A stretch of DNA of 64,000 nt from Paenibacillus sp. J31TS4 (GTDB lineage: Bacteria > Bacillota > Bacilli > Paenibacillales > NBRC-103111), in the NCBI RefSeq assembly GCF_018403265.1, contig NZ_BOSI01000004.1, forward strand, positions 124,001 through 188,000, in the 5' to 3' direction. The notes beneath the pieces were generated by a model. It was given only the letters and a program-made list of their open reading frames with translations. It searched no databases and had not been told where the DNA came from. Both the position numbers and the translations under genes were made by a program. Below, piece by piece: positions 50,966 to 59,479 of this stretch (its first letter is position 1; each line of letters starts with the position of its first letter).

Positions 50966-51014
50966 ACATCCCGTATCGCACGGCTTGCGGCCGTCCGATA
51001 CGGGATGTTTTTTT
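50966..51014 (+). terminator. Intrinsic terminator after the universal stress gene
   Basis: 13-bp stem ACATCCCGTATCG / CGATACGGGATGT with an inner CGGC/GCCG element in the loop, followed by T7. Separates the stress gene from the convergent yfiC-like gene. Confidence 0.92.
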
Positions 51015-51054
51015 GCTGTAAGAAGCGCCGCTCATGGCGGGCTTGCCCTCATCC

Positions 51055-52941
51055 TTATCCGGCGTCTTGGACCATACCGCCGGCAAATTGGCTGTTGTAC
51101 AGATCGGCGTAGAACCCGTCCTGCGCCAGCAGCTCCTCGTGCGTCCCCTTCTCGATCACCGTTCCGTGATTCATGACGAGGATTAGATCGGCTTCGCGAA
51201 TCGTCGACAGGCGGTGGGCGATGACGAAGCTTGTGCGCCCCTCCATCAGCTGGTTCATCGCCCTCTGAATATAAACCTCCGTCCGCGTATCCACGCTGCT
51301 CGTCGCCTCGTCCAGGATGAGGATCGCGGGGTCCGCCAGAATCGCCCGGGCAATGGTCAGCAGCTGCTTCTGGCCCTGGGAAATGTTCGAGGCGTCCTCG
51401 TTCAGCACCGTGTCGTAGCCTTCCGGCAGCGTCCGGATGAAGTGGTCGGCATGCGCGGCCTGGGCCGCCTCCACGACCTCCTCCTCCGTCGCTCCCTCGC
51501 GGCCGTAGGCAATGTTGTCGCGGATCGTGCCGTTGAACAGCCAGGTGTCCTGCAGCACCATGCCGAACAGGCTGCGCAGCTCGCCCCGCTTCAGCTCGGT
51601 AATATTCGTGCCGTCGATCGTGATCCGCCCGCCATCAAGCTCGTAGAAGCGCATCAGCAGATTGATCAGCGTCGTCTTGCCGGCTCCTGTCGGCCCGACG
51701 ATGGCAACCGTCTGGCCGCTTGAGACGTTGATGTTCAGATCCTTCAGCAGCGGAGCGTCCTCTTTGTAGCCGAAGTCGACTTGCTCGAAGCGGATGTCCC
51801 CCCGCGGTCTGCCCAGCTGTCCGGCCGCGGAGCGGGCCGTCTCCGGCACCTCCTCCTGTTCGTCCAGCAGCTCGAAGACGCGCTCAGCCGAGGCAATGGT
51901 CGACTGAATGACGTTGGCGATGTTCGCCAGCTGTGTGATCGGCATCGAGAACTGCCGGGTATACTGGATGAACGCCTGGATATCGCCGATCTCGATGGAC
52001 CGCTTCGTAACGAGAATCCCGCCGACGACGCTGACGAAGACATAGCCGATGTTGCTGACGAAGCTCATGAGCGGCATGATGATGCCGGAGACGAACTGGG
52101 CTTTCCAGCCGGATTCGTACAGCTTCTCGTTGATTTCGTGGAAAGCGGCGACCGACTTCTCCTCCCGGCCGAACGCTTTGACGATCCGGTGCCCCGTATA
52201 CATCTCCTCGACATGGCCGTTCAGCTCGCCGAGCGACTTCTGCTGGCCTTTGAAAAAAGTTTGCGACCGCGTCGCGACCGACTTGGCCACGAACACGCTG
52301 AGCGGCAGCGTCAGGAACACGATGAGCGTCAGAAGCGGGCTGATCGTCAGCATCATGACAATCACGCCGACCAAGGTGACAACCGAGGTGATAAGCTGCG
52401 TCAGGCTCTGCTGCAGCGTGCTGCTGATGTTGTCGACGTCGTTGACGGCGCGGCTCAGAATCTCGCCGTGGGTGCGCGAATCGAAGAACTTGAGCGGCAG
52501 GCGCGCCAGCTTCTCGTTCACTTCCCGGCGCAGGTCGTAGACCGTCCGCTGCGCGACGCCGGCCATGACATACTGCTGAATGTAGGCGAACAGCGAGCTG
52601 ACGAGGTACAAGCCCACCAGCAGCAGCAAAATGTCGCCGATATATCCGAAATCGACCGCCGCCCCCGGCACGCCCTTCATCTTCATCATCAAGCCTTCGA
52701 ACAGCTTGGTCGTCGCCTTGCCCATAATTTTGGGGCTGACGATGCTGAACACCGTACTCAGAATGGCGGCTGCCAGCACAAACAGGAGCGCCCCTTTGTG
52801 CGGTTTCAGGTAACCGGCGAGCCGCCGGAATGTGCCTTTGAAGTCTTTGGCCTTTTGGACCGGCATCCCCATTCCGCCCATAGGTCCGCCCGGATGGCCG
52901 CCCCCGGCCCGGCCGCGGGGTCTGTTCTTCTCCTCGCTCAT
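51055..52941 (-). CDS. YfiC-like ABC multidrug exporter subunit, catalytic
   Basis: 628 residues. Gly/Met-rich N-terminal tail (GGGHPGGPMGGMGMPVQKA, about 13-31), six membrane helices (about 55-330) and ATPase domain with Walker A GPTGAGKTT, signature LSQGQKQ and Walker B ILILDEATSSVD carrying the catalytic Glu. Strongly parallels the protein at 10391-12277, including the tail, the LSQGQ signature and length (628), which suggests paralogy. ATG 52941 overlaps the stop of the upstream partner by 4 bases. Together they should form a heterodimeric exporter in the membrane. Substrate unknown. Confidence 0.92.
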   Translation of the reverse strand: MSEEKNRPRGRAGGGHPGGPMGGMGMPVQKAKDFKGTFRRLAGYLKPHKGALLFVLAAAILSTVFSIVSPKIMGKATTKLFEGLMMKMKGVPGAAVDFGYIGDILLLLVGLYLVSSLFAYIQQYVMAGVAQRTVYDLRREVNEKLARLPLKFFDSRTHGEILSRAVNDVDNISSTLQQSLTQLITSVVTLVGVIVMMLTISPLLTLIVFLTLPLSVFVAKSVATRSQTFFKGQQKSLGELNGHVEEMYTGHRIVKAFGREEKSVAAFHEINEKLYESGWKAQFVSGIIMPLMSFVSNIGYVFVSVVGGILVTKRSIEIGDIQAFIQYTRQFSMPITQLANIANVIQSTIASAERVFELLDEQEEVPETARSAAGQLGRPRGDIRFEQVDFGYKEDAPLLKDLNINVSSGQTVAIVGPTGAGKTTLINLLMRFYELDGGRITIDGTNITELKRGELRSLFGMVLQDTWLFNGTIRDNIAYGREGATEEEVVEAAQAAHADHFIRTLPEGYDTVLNEDASNISQGQKQLLTIARAILADPAILILDEATSSVDTRTEVYIQRAMNQLMEGRTSFVIAHRLSTIREADLILVMNHGTVIEKGTHEELLAQDGFYADLYNSQFAGGMVQDAG

Positions 52942-54665
52942 GCGATCTCCTCCTCCGCAAGCTGGGAAGCTACGATTTCCCGGTAAACCTGGCTCGATTC
53001 CATGAGCTCCCGGTGCGTGCCCATCCCTGCAATCGCTCCGTCCTCGAGGACCACGATGCGATCGGCGTCCATGACGGTGCTGACCCGCTGGGCGACAATC
53101 AGCACGGTCGCCTCCGTCGTCTCCCGGCGCATCGCGGCGCGCAGCTTCGCATCCGTCTTGAAGTCAAGCGCCGAGAAGCTGTCGTCGAACACGTAGATCT
53201 CCGGATGCCTGACCAGCGCGCGGGCGATGGAGAGGCGCTGCTTCTGCCCGCCGGAGACGTTGGTGCCGCCCTGGGCGATGACCGAATCGTACCCGTCCTT
53301 CATCTCGGAGATGAAGTCTGCCGCCTGGGCCACCTCGGCAGCGTGCGTAATTTCCTCGTCGGTCGCATCCTCCTTGCCGTACCGGATGTTCTCGGCGATC
53401 GAGCCGGAGAAAAGCACCGCCTGCTGCGGCACATAGCCGATCTTGGCGCGCAGTTCCGCCTGGGACAGCTCCCGCACGTCGACTCCGTCGATGCGAACGC
53501 TGCCCTCGGTTACGTCGTAGAACCGCGGGATGAGACTGACCAGCGTCGACTTGCCGGAGCCGGTCCCTCCGATGATCGCCGTCACCTCGCCGGGCCTCGC
53601 CTCGAAGGAGATGCGCTCAAGAGCAGGCTTCTCGGCACCGGGATAATGGAACGTGACGTTCTCGAACGCCAGCCAGCCGCGGCGGCCGTCTCCCCGCTTG
53701 GGCTCCGCCGGGTCGCTGATATCCGGTACGGTGTCCAGCACTTCGTTGATCCGAGTGGCCGACGCCGACGCCCGCGGAATCATGACGAACATCATCGAGA
53801 CCATCATGAGCGAGAACAGAATCTGCATCGCGTACTGCAAGAACGCCATCAGGTCGCCGACCTGCATATGGTTGTTGTCGATCCGGATGCTGCCGAACCA
53901 GATAATCGCAATCGAGCTGAAGTTCATAATCAGCATCATGACCGGCATCATCGCCGCCATAATGCGGTTGACTTTGGTCGCGGTATCGGTCAGGTCGCGG
54001 TTCGCCTCGCCGAAGCGCCGCTTCTCATGCTCGATGCGGTTGAACGAGCGGACGACCCGGATACCGGTCAGCGACTCGCGCAGCACCAGATTGAGCCGGT
54101 CGAGCTTTTTTTGCAGCGCCTTGAAGAGCGGCATGCCTCGGCTGACGATGGTGAAGATGGCGAGCGCCAGAATCGGAATGACCGCCACGAAGATAAGGGA
54201 CAGCTTGGCGTCCTTGGAGACGGCCATCAGAATCCCCCCGATGCAGAGCATCGGCGCGCTGATCATCATCCGCAGCATCATCGTCAGCACCTGCTGCACC
54301 TGCGTGATGTCGTTCGTCGTCCGCGTAATGAGAGAGGCGGTTCCGATCTTGTCGAATTCCTGCAGGGAGAAGTTCTCCACATGCCGGAACATCTCGCCCC
54401 GCAGCCGCATGCCGAAGCCGGCGGAGACGCGCGAGGATAAGTAGCCGGCCGCCACGGAACAGATCGCTCCGAACGCCGCTACCAGCAGCATGAGCCCGCC
54501 GATCCGCCAGATATAAGGCGTATCGCCCAGGACGATGCCGTGGTCGACAATGTCCGCGAGCAGCGTAGGCAGATAGAGGTCGGACAGCGATTGAAGAAAA
54601 ATAAGGATAAGTACAAAGCCGATCGGAAACCGATACGGCTTCAAGTAGCGGAACAGCTTTTTCAT
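52938..54665 (-). CDS. YfiB-like ABC multidrug exporter subunit, degenerate site
   Basis: 575 residues from ATG 54665 (GGAG spaced 8 bases); 13 more codons upstream lack a ribosome site. Starts MKKLFRYLKPYRFPIGF, six membrane helices (about 17-300), then ATPase domain: Walker A GGTGSGKST, signature VSGGQKQR, Walker B IYVFDDSFSALD with Asp in place of the catalytic Glu. It is the non-hydrolysing half of the exporter formed with the next gene. Its promoter region contains a 13-bp palindrome, TTAAGCAGTTTAA, over the -35 that could bind a MarR-type repressor; no regulator gene is adjacent, unlike the similar operon at 8.2-12.3 kb. Confidence 0.92.
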   Translation of the reverse strand: MKKLFRYLKPYRFPIGFVLILIFLQSLSDLYLPTLLADIVDHGIVLGDTPYIWRIGGLMLLVAAFGAICSVAAGYLSSRVSAGFGMRLRGEMFRHVENFSLQEFDKIGTASLITRTTNDITQVQQVLTMMLRMMISAPMLCIGGILMAVSKDAKLSLIFVAVIPILALAIFTIVSRGMPLFKALQKKLDRLNLVLRESLTGIRVVRSFNRIEHEKRRFGEANRDLTDTATKVNRIMAAMMPVMMLIMNFSSIAIIWFGSIRIDNNHMQVGDLMAFLQYAMQILFSLMMVSMMFVMIPRASASATRINEVLDTVPDISDPAEPKRGDGRRGWLAFENVTFHYPGAEKPALERISFEARPGEVTAIIGGTGSGKSTLVSLIPRFYDVTEGSVRIDGVDVRELSQAELRAKIGYVPQQAVLFSGSIAENIRYGKEDATDEEITHAAEVAQAADFISEMKDGYDSVIAQGGTNVSGGQKQRLSIARALVRHPEIYVFDDSFSALDFKTDAKLRAAMRRETTEATVLIVAQRVSTVMDADRIVVLEDGAIAGMGTHRELMESSQVYREIVASQLAEEEIA

Positions 54666-54684
54666 TCCCTCAGCTCCGTTCACT

Positions 54685-54722
54685 AGAATAAACCTTAGCG
54701 GCAAAATGGTTAAGCAGTTTAA
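54685..54722 (-). promoter_or_regulatory. Promoter and palindrome upstream of the YfiBC-like operon
   Basis: Minus strand TTAACC (54708-54713), 17 bp, TATTCT (54685-54690). TTAA-GCAGT-TTAA (54710-54722) overlaps the -35, the position of a typical repressor operator. Confidence 0.5.
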
Positions 54723-55133
54723 GTATATGGCGGCTTCCGTAGGTTGTCAAACGGATTCGCATGGGTCGTAAAAAGAACAGCTTTGGCAGCGAAAGGAGGA
54801 GGCGGCGTGGCCTTTACGGGACAGGCGCACTCCCGCCCTCAGCGGCCCTCACGCCGCCTCAGCCTTCGCTTGGCGCCCTCTCGCCCTCGGCGGCTCCTGA
54901 CGCCGCCAGCGCTTCGCTCGGCCGCCCGCTCCAGCTTCCGCCGCCCGCCGGGCCCGCAAGCGCAAGAAGAGCCCGCAGCTCCCGCTGCGGGCTCTTCTTG
55001 CTGGCGGACGTCCGGCCGCCAGCATCGGGCGGCGTGGCGCTTCCGGCGGCGTGGCGCTTCCGGCGGCGTGGCGCTTCCGGCGGCGTGGCGCTTCCGGCGG
55101 CGTGGCGCCTCGGGCGAACGGCGCCCCGCCGGG
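54723..55133. other. GC-rich intergenic region between yfiB and the DUF4275 gene
   Basis: About 410 bp of very high GC. It holds a 17-bp perfect inverted repeat (54963-54979 with 54984-55000, CAAGAAGAGCCCGCAGC / GCTGCGGGCTCTTCTTG, no T-run) downstream of the DUF4275 gene, and the 17-bp tandem repeats. Open frames on both strands are low-complexity Arg/Ala/Gly-rich and are not called. Confidence 0.6.
55028..55112. repeat. 17-bp tandem repeat, five copies
   Basis: Unit GGCGGCGTGGCGCTTCC, four identical copies in a row (55028-55095) and one diverged copy (55096-55112). It ends 21 bp beyond the DUF4275 stop codon. The identity of the copies points to recent or ongoing slippage or selection. Confidence 0.92.
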
Positions 55134-55607
55134 CTAGCCCGGCATCGACAGGCGCATCTCGCTCCGCTCCTGCCACTGCTCGCCCTCCATCGCCTCGGAG
55201 GCGGCCAGGAAATACGGGCCGCACCATTCCGTCTCGTGCGTCTTGACGAACGTCCACCGGAACTCGCGGTCGACGACGTAGACATCCCCCTCCTGGGAGA
55301 AGTCCTCGGCGGCTATATCGCCGGCTCCCTCCAGCAGCAGCGCATCGTCCGAATGCTGGAAGAAGACATAGCAATTCTTCTCGGATTGGTGGTGGAACGC
55401 CTGAATGGCCCGCTCCCTCTGCAGACAGGGAAGCCGGTTGAAGCTGAAGGCGTGCCACAAATATTGATTCATGCCGATCGCCGTCTTGTCGGCCCGGCTA
55501 AGGTCGGCGGCGAATTGGGATTCCCACTGCTGGCGCAGCACTTCTCCCCAGGCCGGCAGTTCCCATACGGCCGCCTGCTTGTGCTTAAGCTTGTCGATCA
55601 AGGTCAT
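55134..55607 (-). CDS. DUF4275 family protein
   Basis: 157 residues from ATG 55607 (AGGAG spaced 9 bases); the much longer frame to 56102 lies in the ndh gene and its terminator and is rejected. Soluble; conserved blocks YLWHAFSFNRLPCLQRERAI (about 49-68), NCYVFFQHSDDALLLEG (about 78-94) and FRWTFVKTHETEWCGPYF (about 116-133) match the DUF4275 family of Bacilli, thought to have no known function. The gene stands alone, with 257 bp of untranslated sequence (including the ndh terminator) upstream. Family assignment is from memory of these blocks. Confidence 0.7.
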   Translation of the reverse strand: MTLIDKLKHKQAAVWELPAWGEVLRQQWESQFAADLSRADKTAIGMNQYLWHAFSFNRLPCLQRERAIQAFHHQSEKNCYVFFQHSDDALLLEGAGDIAAEDFSQEGDVYVVDREFRWTFVKTHETEWCGPYFLAASEAMEGEQWQERSEMRLSMPG

Positions 55608-55816
55608 CTGGCATGCTCCTTCGGTCAAGGTGACGCGGCCGTCCATGAAACCGCTCACTTTAATAGACAACCCGGGACCGGGAATAGTTACAGCAAGCGA
55701 CAAATTTTTTTTCGTCCGCGCCCGGACACCGACCGAACGACCGGCTCGCTGCCTCTTCTTATGTGCCCCTTTCCTCGGTCCCAAACACTCCTTGCCCATC
55801 TTCCTCCGAAAAGCAT

Positions 55817-55844
55817 AAAAAAAGACGCCCCGAGGGACGTCTTG
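55817..55844 (-). terminator. Intrinsic terminator after ndh
   Basis: Minus-strand AAGACG-TCCCTCGGGG-CGTCTT followed by TTTTT. Short stem with an inner CCCTCGGGG tetraloop-like hairpin. Confidence 0.85.
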
Positions 55845-55864
55845 TAAGAGCCGTTCGCGCCGTT

Positions 55865-57046
55865 TTAGTAAACGAGCGAGAACAGACCGTGGATATGCGA
55901 CAGGTAACGGACGTTGCTCGCTTCCTTCATCAAGGAAGCCGGCAGTCCCTTCAGCTTCGTCTGGTTGCCGCCGATCGTACCGATGGCGTCCTTGCGTCCC
56001 AGGCTGGCGAGCGTACCGGAGAAGACCGGCTGGAAGGTTTCCATTGGCGCGCCTTTGAACGAAGCGAAGATGTTGTAGCCGATCAGCTCGCCCATCTGCC
56101 AAGCCAGCTGAGCGGTCGGCGGATACGGACGTCCGCCGTCCGGAGGCATGACGACGGCGCTGTCGCCGGCAAGGAACACGTCCGGATGGGAGGTCGATTG
56201 CAGGAATTCGTTCACCGTCGCGCGGCCGCGGTTGACTTCCACGCCCGAGTTCGCCACGACCGTGTGGCCCTGCACGCCGCCAGTCCAGACGAGCGTATTC
56301 GTATCGATGGAGCCGCCGTCCTTCAGCTTGACGGTGGTCTCGGTCATTTCCGTTATCGGCACGCCGATCAGGAAGTTGACGCCGCGCTTCTCGAGGCTCG
56401 TCTGCGCGCGCTCCACGAGGTCAGGCGCGAAGCCAGCCAGAATGGACGGACCCGCCTCTACGCAGTAGAGCGAGATGTCCTTCGGATCGATGCCCTTTTC
56501 TCTGCACAACACTGGGAGTTTGTCCGCGAATTCGCCGACGAGCTCGATGCCGGTCAGACCGCCGCCGCCAACGACGATCGTCGCGTCGGCTTTGTTCTTG
56601 GTTTGCGCGTAAGCGTCGAGACGCTCGCTAACATGGGCGCGCAGCCGGTTGGCATCGTCGACCGACTTCAGGATGAAGCTGTTCTCCTGCAAGCCAGGGA
56701 TGCCAAAGAAAGCCGTCTCGCTGCCGAGAGCGATGACGAGAACGTCGTAGCTCAGCGAGACGCCGCCGGTGAACAGCACCTGCTTCTTCTCGAGCTCGAT
56801 GCCCTGAACCGTATCGATCCGCAGCTCGATGTCCTTGTCGCGGAGCAGTTTGTCAAGCGGCAGTGCCACGTTCTTCTCGTTCAGGCTGCCAGCAGCCAGA
56901 CGGTGCAATTCGGTAATGATCTGGTGAGTGGGCGTGCGGTTGACAACCGTAATGGAGGCTTCCGCTGCCGTCATGTTCTGCCGTGCGGTCAGGGCGCTCA
57001 GCAAACCGCCGTAGCCGCCGCCTAAAATCAATATTTGCTTAGCCAT
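55865..57046 (-). CDS. ndh: Type II NADH dehydrogenase
   Basis: 393 residues from ATG 57046 (GGAGG spaced 6 bases); the ATG six bases earlier abuts the ribosome site. FAD-binding ILILGGGYGGLLSALTA (about 4-20), NAD-binding IVVGGGGLTGIELVGEFA (about 157-174), and the second FAD motif VFLAGDSAVVMPPDGGRPYPPTAQ (in part about 291-310) with AWQMGE. A single-subunit, non-proton-pumping NADH:menaquinone oxidoreductase bound to the inner membrane face by its amphipathic C-terminus. Second gene after a DUF1641 gene, exactly the yjlC-ndh (yjlD) arrangement of Bacillus subtilis, where the operon is repressed by Rex. Confidence 0.94.
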   Translation of the reverse strand: MAKQILILGGGYGGLLSALTARQNMTAAEASITVVNRTPTHQIITELHRLAAGSLNEKNVALPLDKLLRDKDIELRIDTVQGIELEKKQVLFTGGVSLSYDVLVIALGSETAFFGIPGLQENSFILKSVDDANRLRAHVSERLDAYAQTKNKADATIVVGGGGLTGIELVGEFADKLPVLCREKGIDPKDISLYCVEAGPSILAGFAPDLVERAQTSLEKRGVNFLIGVPITEMTETTVKLKDGGSIDTNTLVWTGGVQGHTVVANSGVEVNRGRATVNEFLQSTSHPDVFLAGDSAVVMPPDGGRPYPPTAQLAWQMGELIGYNIFASFKGAPMETFQPVFSGTLASLGRKDAIGTIGGNQTKLKGLPASLMKEASNVRYLSHIHGLFSLVY

Positions 57047-57085
57047 GCTCATCCTCCGTCCTTCGTATTAAGATCTCTTAACTGA

Positions 57086-57526
57086 CTACCGGTTCTGCTG
57101 CTTCTCGCCCAGTACATCCAGGAACGCTTGCGTATACCGGAGCGTCTTTTGGACTTGCGGATCCTTCAGCATTTTGAGCAGGCCGAACAGACCGATCGTG
57201 GCAGGCTCCGCTTGAGCGCGCTCTCCGGCCTCGATAGCCGCCTGAGCAACCGACTTCGCTTTGGTCGTGATCGGCTTCACGAATTCGTCCATGCCGCCTT
57301 TGAGATCCTCGATCAGAACGCGGTCGCTAGCGACCGATTGAGCGACGTCGTAGGCTTTGGTCATCAGAGTGACCATCTCCGCCAGCTTGGGCAGGTTCTC
57401 CACCAAGACGGTTAGCGACTCCTGCACCTCGGGCTTCATCAGCTGGTCGAGCACATCCGGCTTCGCCTGGGAAGCACTCGTTTCTTGCACGGCATTTACG
57501 GTATTGTCCGAAGATGTTGCTGACAT
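57086..57526 (-). CDS. yjlC: DUF1641 protein (YjlC)
   Basis: 146 residues from ATG 57526 (AAAGGAGG spaced 10 bases). DUF1641 helical domain: VQESLTVLVENLPKLAEMVTLM (in part about 33-52) and the C-terminal GLFGLLKMLKDPQVQKTLRY (about 111-130). Found next to ndh in Bacilli and next to formate dehydrogenases elsewhere; probably an accessory or regulatory partner, biochemical role unknown. 39 bp separate it from ndh, so they are one operon. Low-complexity Ser/Thr-rich N-terminus. Promoter TTGAAG-17-TATGAT lies about 210 bp upstream with a hairpin in the leader. Confidence 0.88.
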   Translation of the reverse strand: MSATSSDNTVNAVQETSASQAKPDVLDQLMKPEVQESLTVLVENLPKLAEMVTLMTKAYDVAQSVASDRVLIEDLKGGMDEFVKPITTKAKSVAQAAIEAGERAQAEPATIGLFGLLKMLKDPQVQKTLRYTQAFLDVLGEKQQNR

Positions 57527-57621
57527 AGTATAACGTCCTCCTTTGCTGTAAAATCCGTCCCTTTTCTGAATCGCCAAACCTGTTCTGGCGCTTGCCGGCA
57601 GCGGACGCGGAAGCCCGCCGC

Positions 57622-57670
57622 CCTAGCGAAGACGCTAGGCCCCCGCTGATATTGTTACAAATTTCACTAA
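57622..57670 (-). promoter_or_regulatory. yjlC leader hairpin and weak Rex-like sequence
   Basis: CCTAGCG-TCTT-CGCTAGG (57622-57639) is a clean leader hairpin. TTAGTGAAATTTGTAACAA on the minus strand (57652-57670) resembles the Rex operator TTGTGAAATATTTCACAA only loosely. It also lies about 60 bp after the predicted start, so Rex control is only a suggestion. Confidence 0.35.
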
Positions 57671-57737
57671 CATAGGCAGACCGGGGACTGAACGGGTTAG
57701 GGTTCAAGCCGGTATTCAAACGGAACTCATACTCCCT

Positions 57738-57766
57738 ATCATAGTCCTTTCTCGCCAGAACTTCAA
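57738..57766 (-). promoter_or_regulatory. Promoter of yjlC-ndh
   Basis: Minus strand TTGAAG (57761-57766), 17-bp spacer, TATGAT (57738-57743). The rest of 57767-58072 contains only the 3' flank of the histidine kinase gene and shows no gene. Confidence 0.6.
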
Positions 57767-58072
57767 AGCGAAAATAGGCCGGATCCGAGGAAATTCGATT
57801 GGTTTTCGACATTTCTCCGCGATAGCTTGCCATTCCCCTTCGTTCTTTCGATTTTCCCCGTTTTTTTTCCCTTTATTCCATGCGGGAAGAGGGCCGGTTT
57901 AGAGACGAACCCGGATTCTGGAAACGAATCCGGCGCGCACGGTTCTCTCCGTGGGATGGGAGCCGAAGCGACTGCTTCCTCTTTCGTTTCCTGCGATCCC
58001 GATCCGGCTCCACTCTCTACGGCTCCGGCGTCCGTGGGTGAGCACCCGCTCTTCGTTCCCCGGTGGCCGGGC

Positions 58073-59479
58073 TCAGTAGCTCCCGGCCTTCCCGGCATCG
58101 CCCGCCGAGGGCTGCCGCAGCACGATCTCCGTCCCGCCGCTGCCGGTCCGGACCTCCCGGACGAGGCCCATCTCCCGCTCCATCAAGGCTGCGATCGCGA
58201 GCCCCATCCCCGCCCCCTTGCTGGCGGAGTCGGCTCCCATGCCGGGTCCCCGGTCCTCGAGCCGGAGGGCGGGGCCCCGCTCGTCCTCGGTCACCCGGAC
58301 GGCCACGTACCGGCCCGAACGGGCATGCCGCAGCATGTTCTGGAAGTAATTGTCGAGAATGCGCTCCAGCCAGTGCGGATCGAGCCGCCAGTAGACAGCC
58401 GTATCCGGCAGCTCCAGCTCCTGCTCGAAGCCTTCCTGCTCGAACACAGGGTACCAATTGGCGAAGAGCGTGCGCACGAGCCGGACGAGCTCCACCTGCT
58501 GCGGCTGGTACGGATATTTGCCCGCCGTCAGAAGCGTATACGAGAACAGATTCTCGATGAGGCGTTCCATGTAGTCGATCTTGCGGTCGATGTGGCCGAC
58601 CAGCTCGCTCCCCTGTCCCGTCAAGGGCTCCTGGGACAAACGGAACGCGTGTCCGCGCAGCGTCGTAAGCGGCGTCCGCAGGTCGTGGGAGAGACTCGCG
58701 ATCAGCTGGTTGCGGAGCTTCTCCTCCTCCTGCTCGCGTGCCCGGCTCTCCTCCAGCTGCCCGAGCATTGCGTTGAACGCGTTCTCGAGGCTGCCGATCT
58801 CGTCGCTCTGCTTGACGGCGACCGGCTCCGGCAGTCCGTTGGGGCCGGGCTTCGTCATCGCTTCCTCCAGACGCAGCAGGCGCCGGCGGATCCGGTAGAA
58901 GAACGACCATGAGATGAACAGGAAGAACGCCAGCACCGACAGGAGGCCGATCGTCATCCGTGAGCCGTATACCTTGTCCCGCTCGGCGCTCTCGCCCTTC
59001 AAAATCTCCCTTGGCAGCTGAAGCACGGCGAAGCCCTGAGCCGGATCGCCGCCGACGAAGGCGACAACCGTGAACGGATCGGCGTCGTAGCGCGCCTTCA
59101 TAAATTGGACGGTGTACGAGGTGCTCCACAGGTCAGGCAGTCCCTGTCCTTCGGGCAGCTCGAGACGCGTTCGCCCCGTTCCGTCCACCCAAAAGACGGA
59201 CGAGCCCGCATAGGCCTCACGGAGCCGGGCAAGCGCCTCCCCCATCTGTTCGGGGCTCGCTCCGTCCAGCCGATTCACCTCCGCATGCCACTGGTTCTCC
59301 AAATCGATGCCGCTGCGGTACGGACCGGCCGGCTCCTCCTGGAACGGAAAAAAGAAGAGGAAGGAGACGAGCGGAATCGCTACGGGAAGGAAGACGAGCG
59401 CCAGCAGGATGATCAGGACGTATTTGGAAAGGAGCGACCGGAGAAGCCGAAAACGGAACCGGAGCCGCGGGCGCCTCAT
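58073..59479 (-). CDS. Sensor histidine kinase
   Basis: 468 residues. TM1 (about 19-45), extracytoplasmic sensor of about 125 residues (about 50-172), TM2 (about 174-193), a HAMP-like linker (RIRRRLLRLEEAM), then the dimerisation domain with phospho-acceptor His265 in SLSHDLRTPLTTLRGH, N box DNYFQNMLRHA (about 377-387), G1 EDRGPGMG and G2 GAGMGLAIA. Autophosphorylates on His and passes phosphate to the OmpR-type regulator encoded just upstream. ATG 59479 overlaps that gene's stop by 4 bases. The signal is unknown; no transporter target lies adjacent. Confidence 0.93.
   Translation of the reverse strand: MRRPRLRFRFRLLRSLLSKYVLIILLALVFLPVAIPLVSFLFFFPFQEEPAGPYRSGIDLENQWHAEVNRLDGASPEQMGEALARLREAYAGSSVFWVDGTGRTRLELPEGQGLPDLWSTSYTVQFMKARYDADPFTVVAFVGGDPAQGFAVLQLPREILKGESAERDKVYGSRMTIGLLSVLAFFLFISWSFFYRIRRRLLRLEEAMTKPGPNGLPEPVAVKQSDEIGSLENAFNAMLGQLEESRAREQEEEKLRNQLIASLSHDLRTPLTTLRGHAFRLSQEPLTGQGSELVGHIDRKIDYMERLIENLFSYTLLTAGKYPYQPQQVELVRLVRTLFANWYPVFEQEGFEQELELPDTAVYWRLDPHWLERILDNYFQNMLRHARSGRYVAVRVTEDERGPALRLEDRGPGMGADSASKGAGMGLAIAALMEREMGLVREVRTGSGGTEIVLRQPSAGDAGKAGSY

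Noticed and set aside
54744-55847. Plus-strand frame of 367 codons across the tandem-repeat region
   Set aside because: Low-complexity translation of the 17-bp repeats and antisense of the DUF4275 gene; no ribosome site or family signal.
55134-56102. Extended 322-residue form of the DUF4275 protein
   Set aside because: The extra N-terminus is antisense-like sequence through the ndh terminator and 3' end; the ATG at 55607 has a proper AGGAG.
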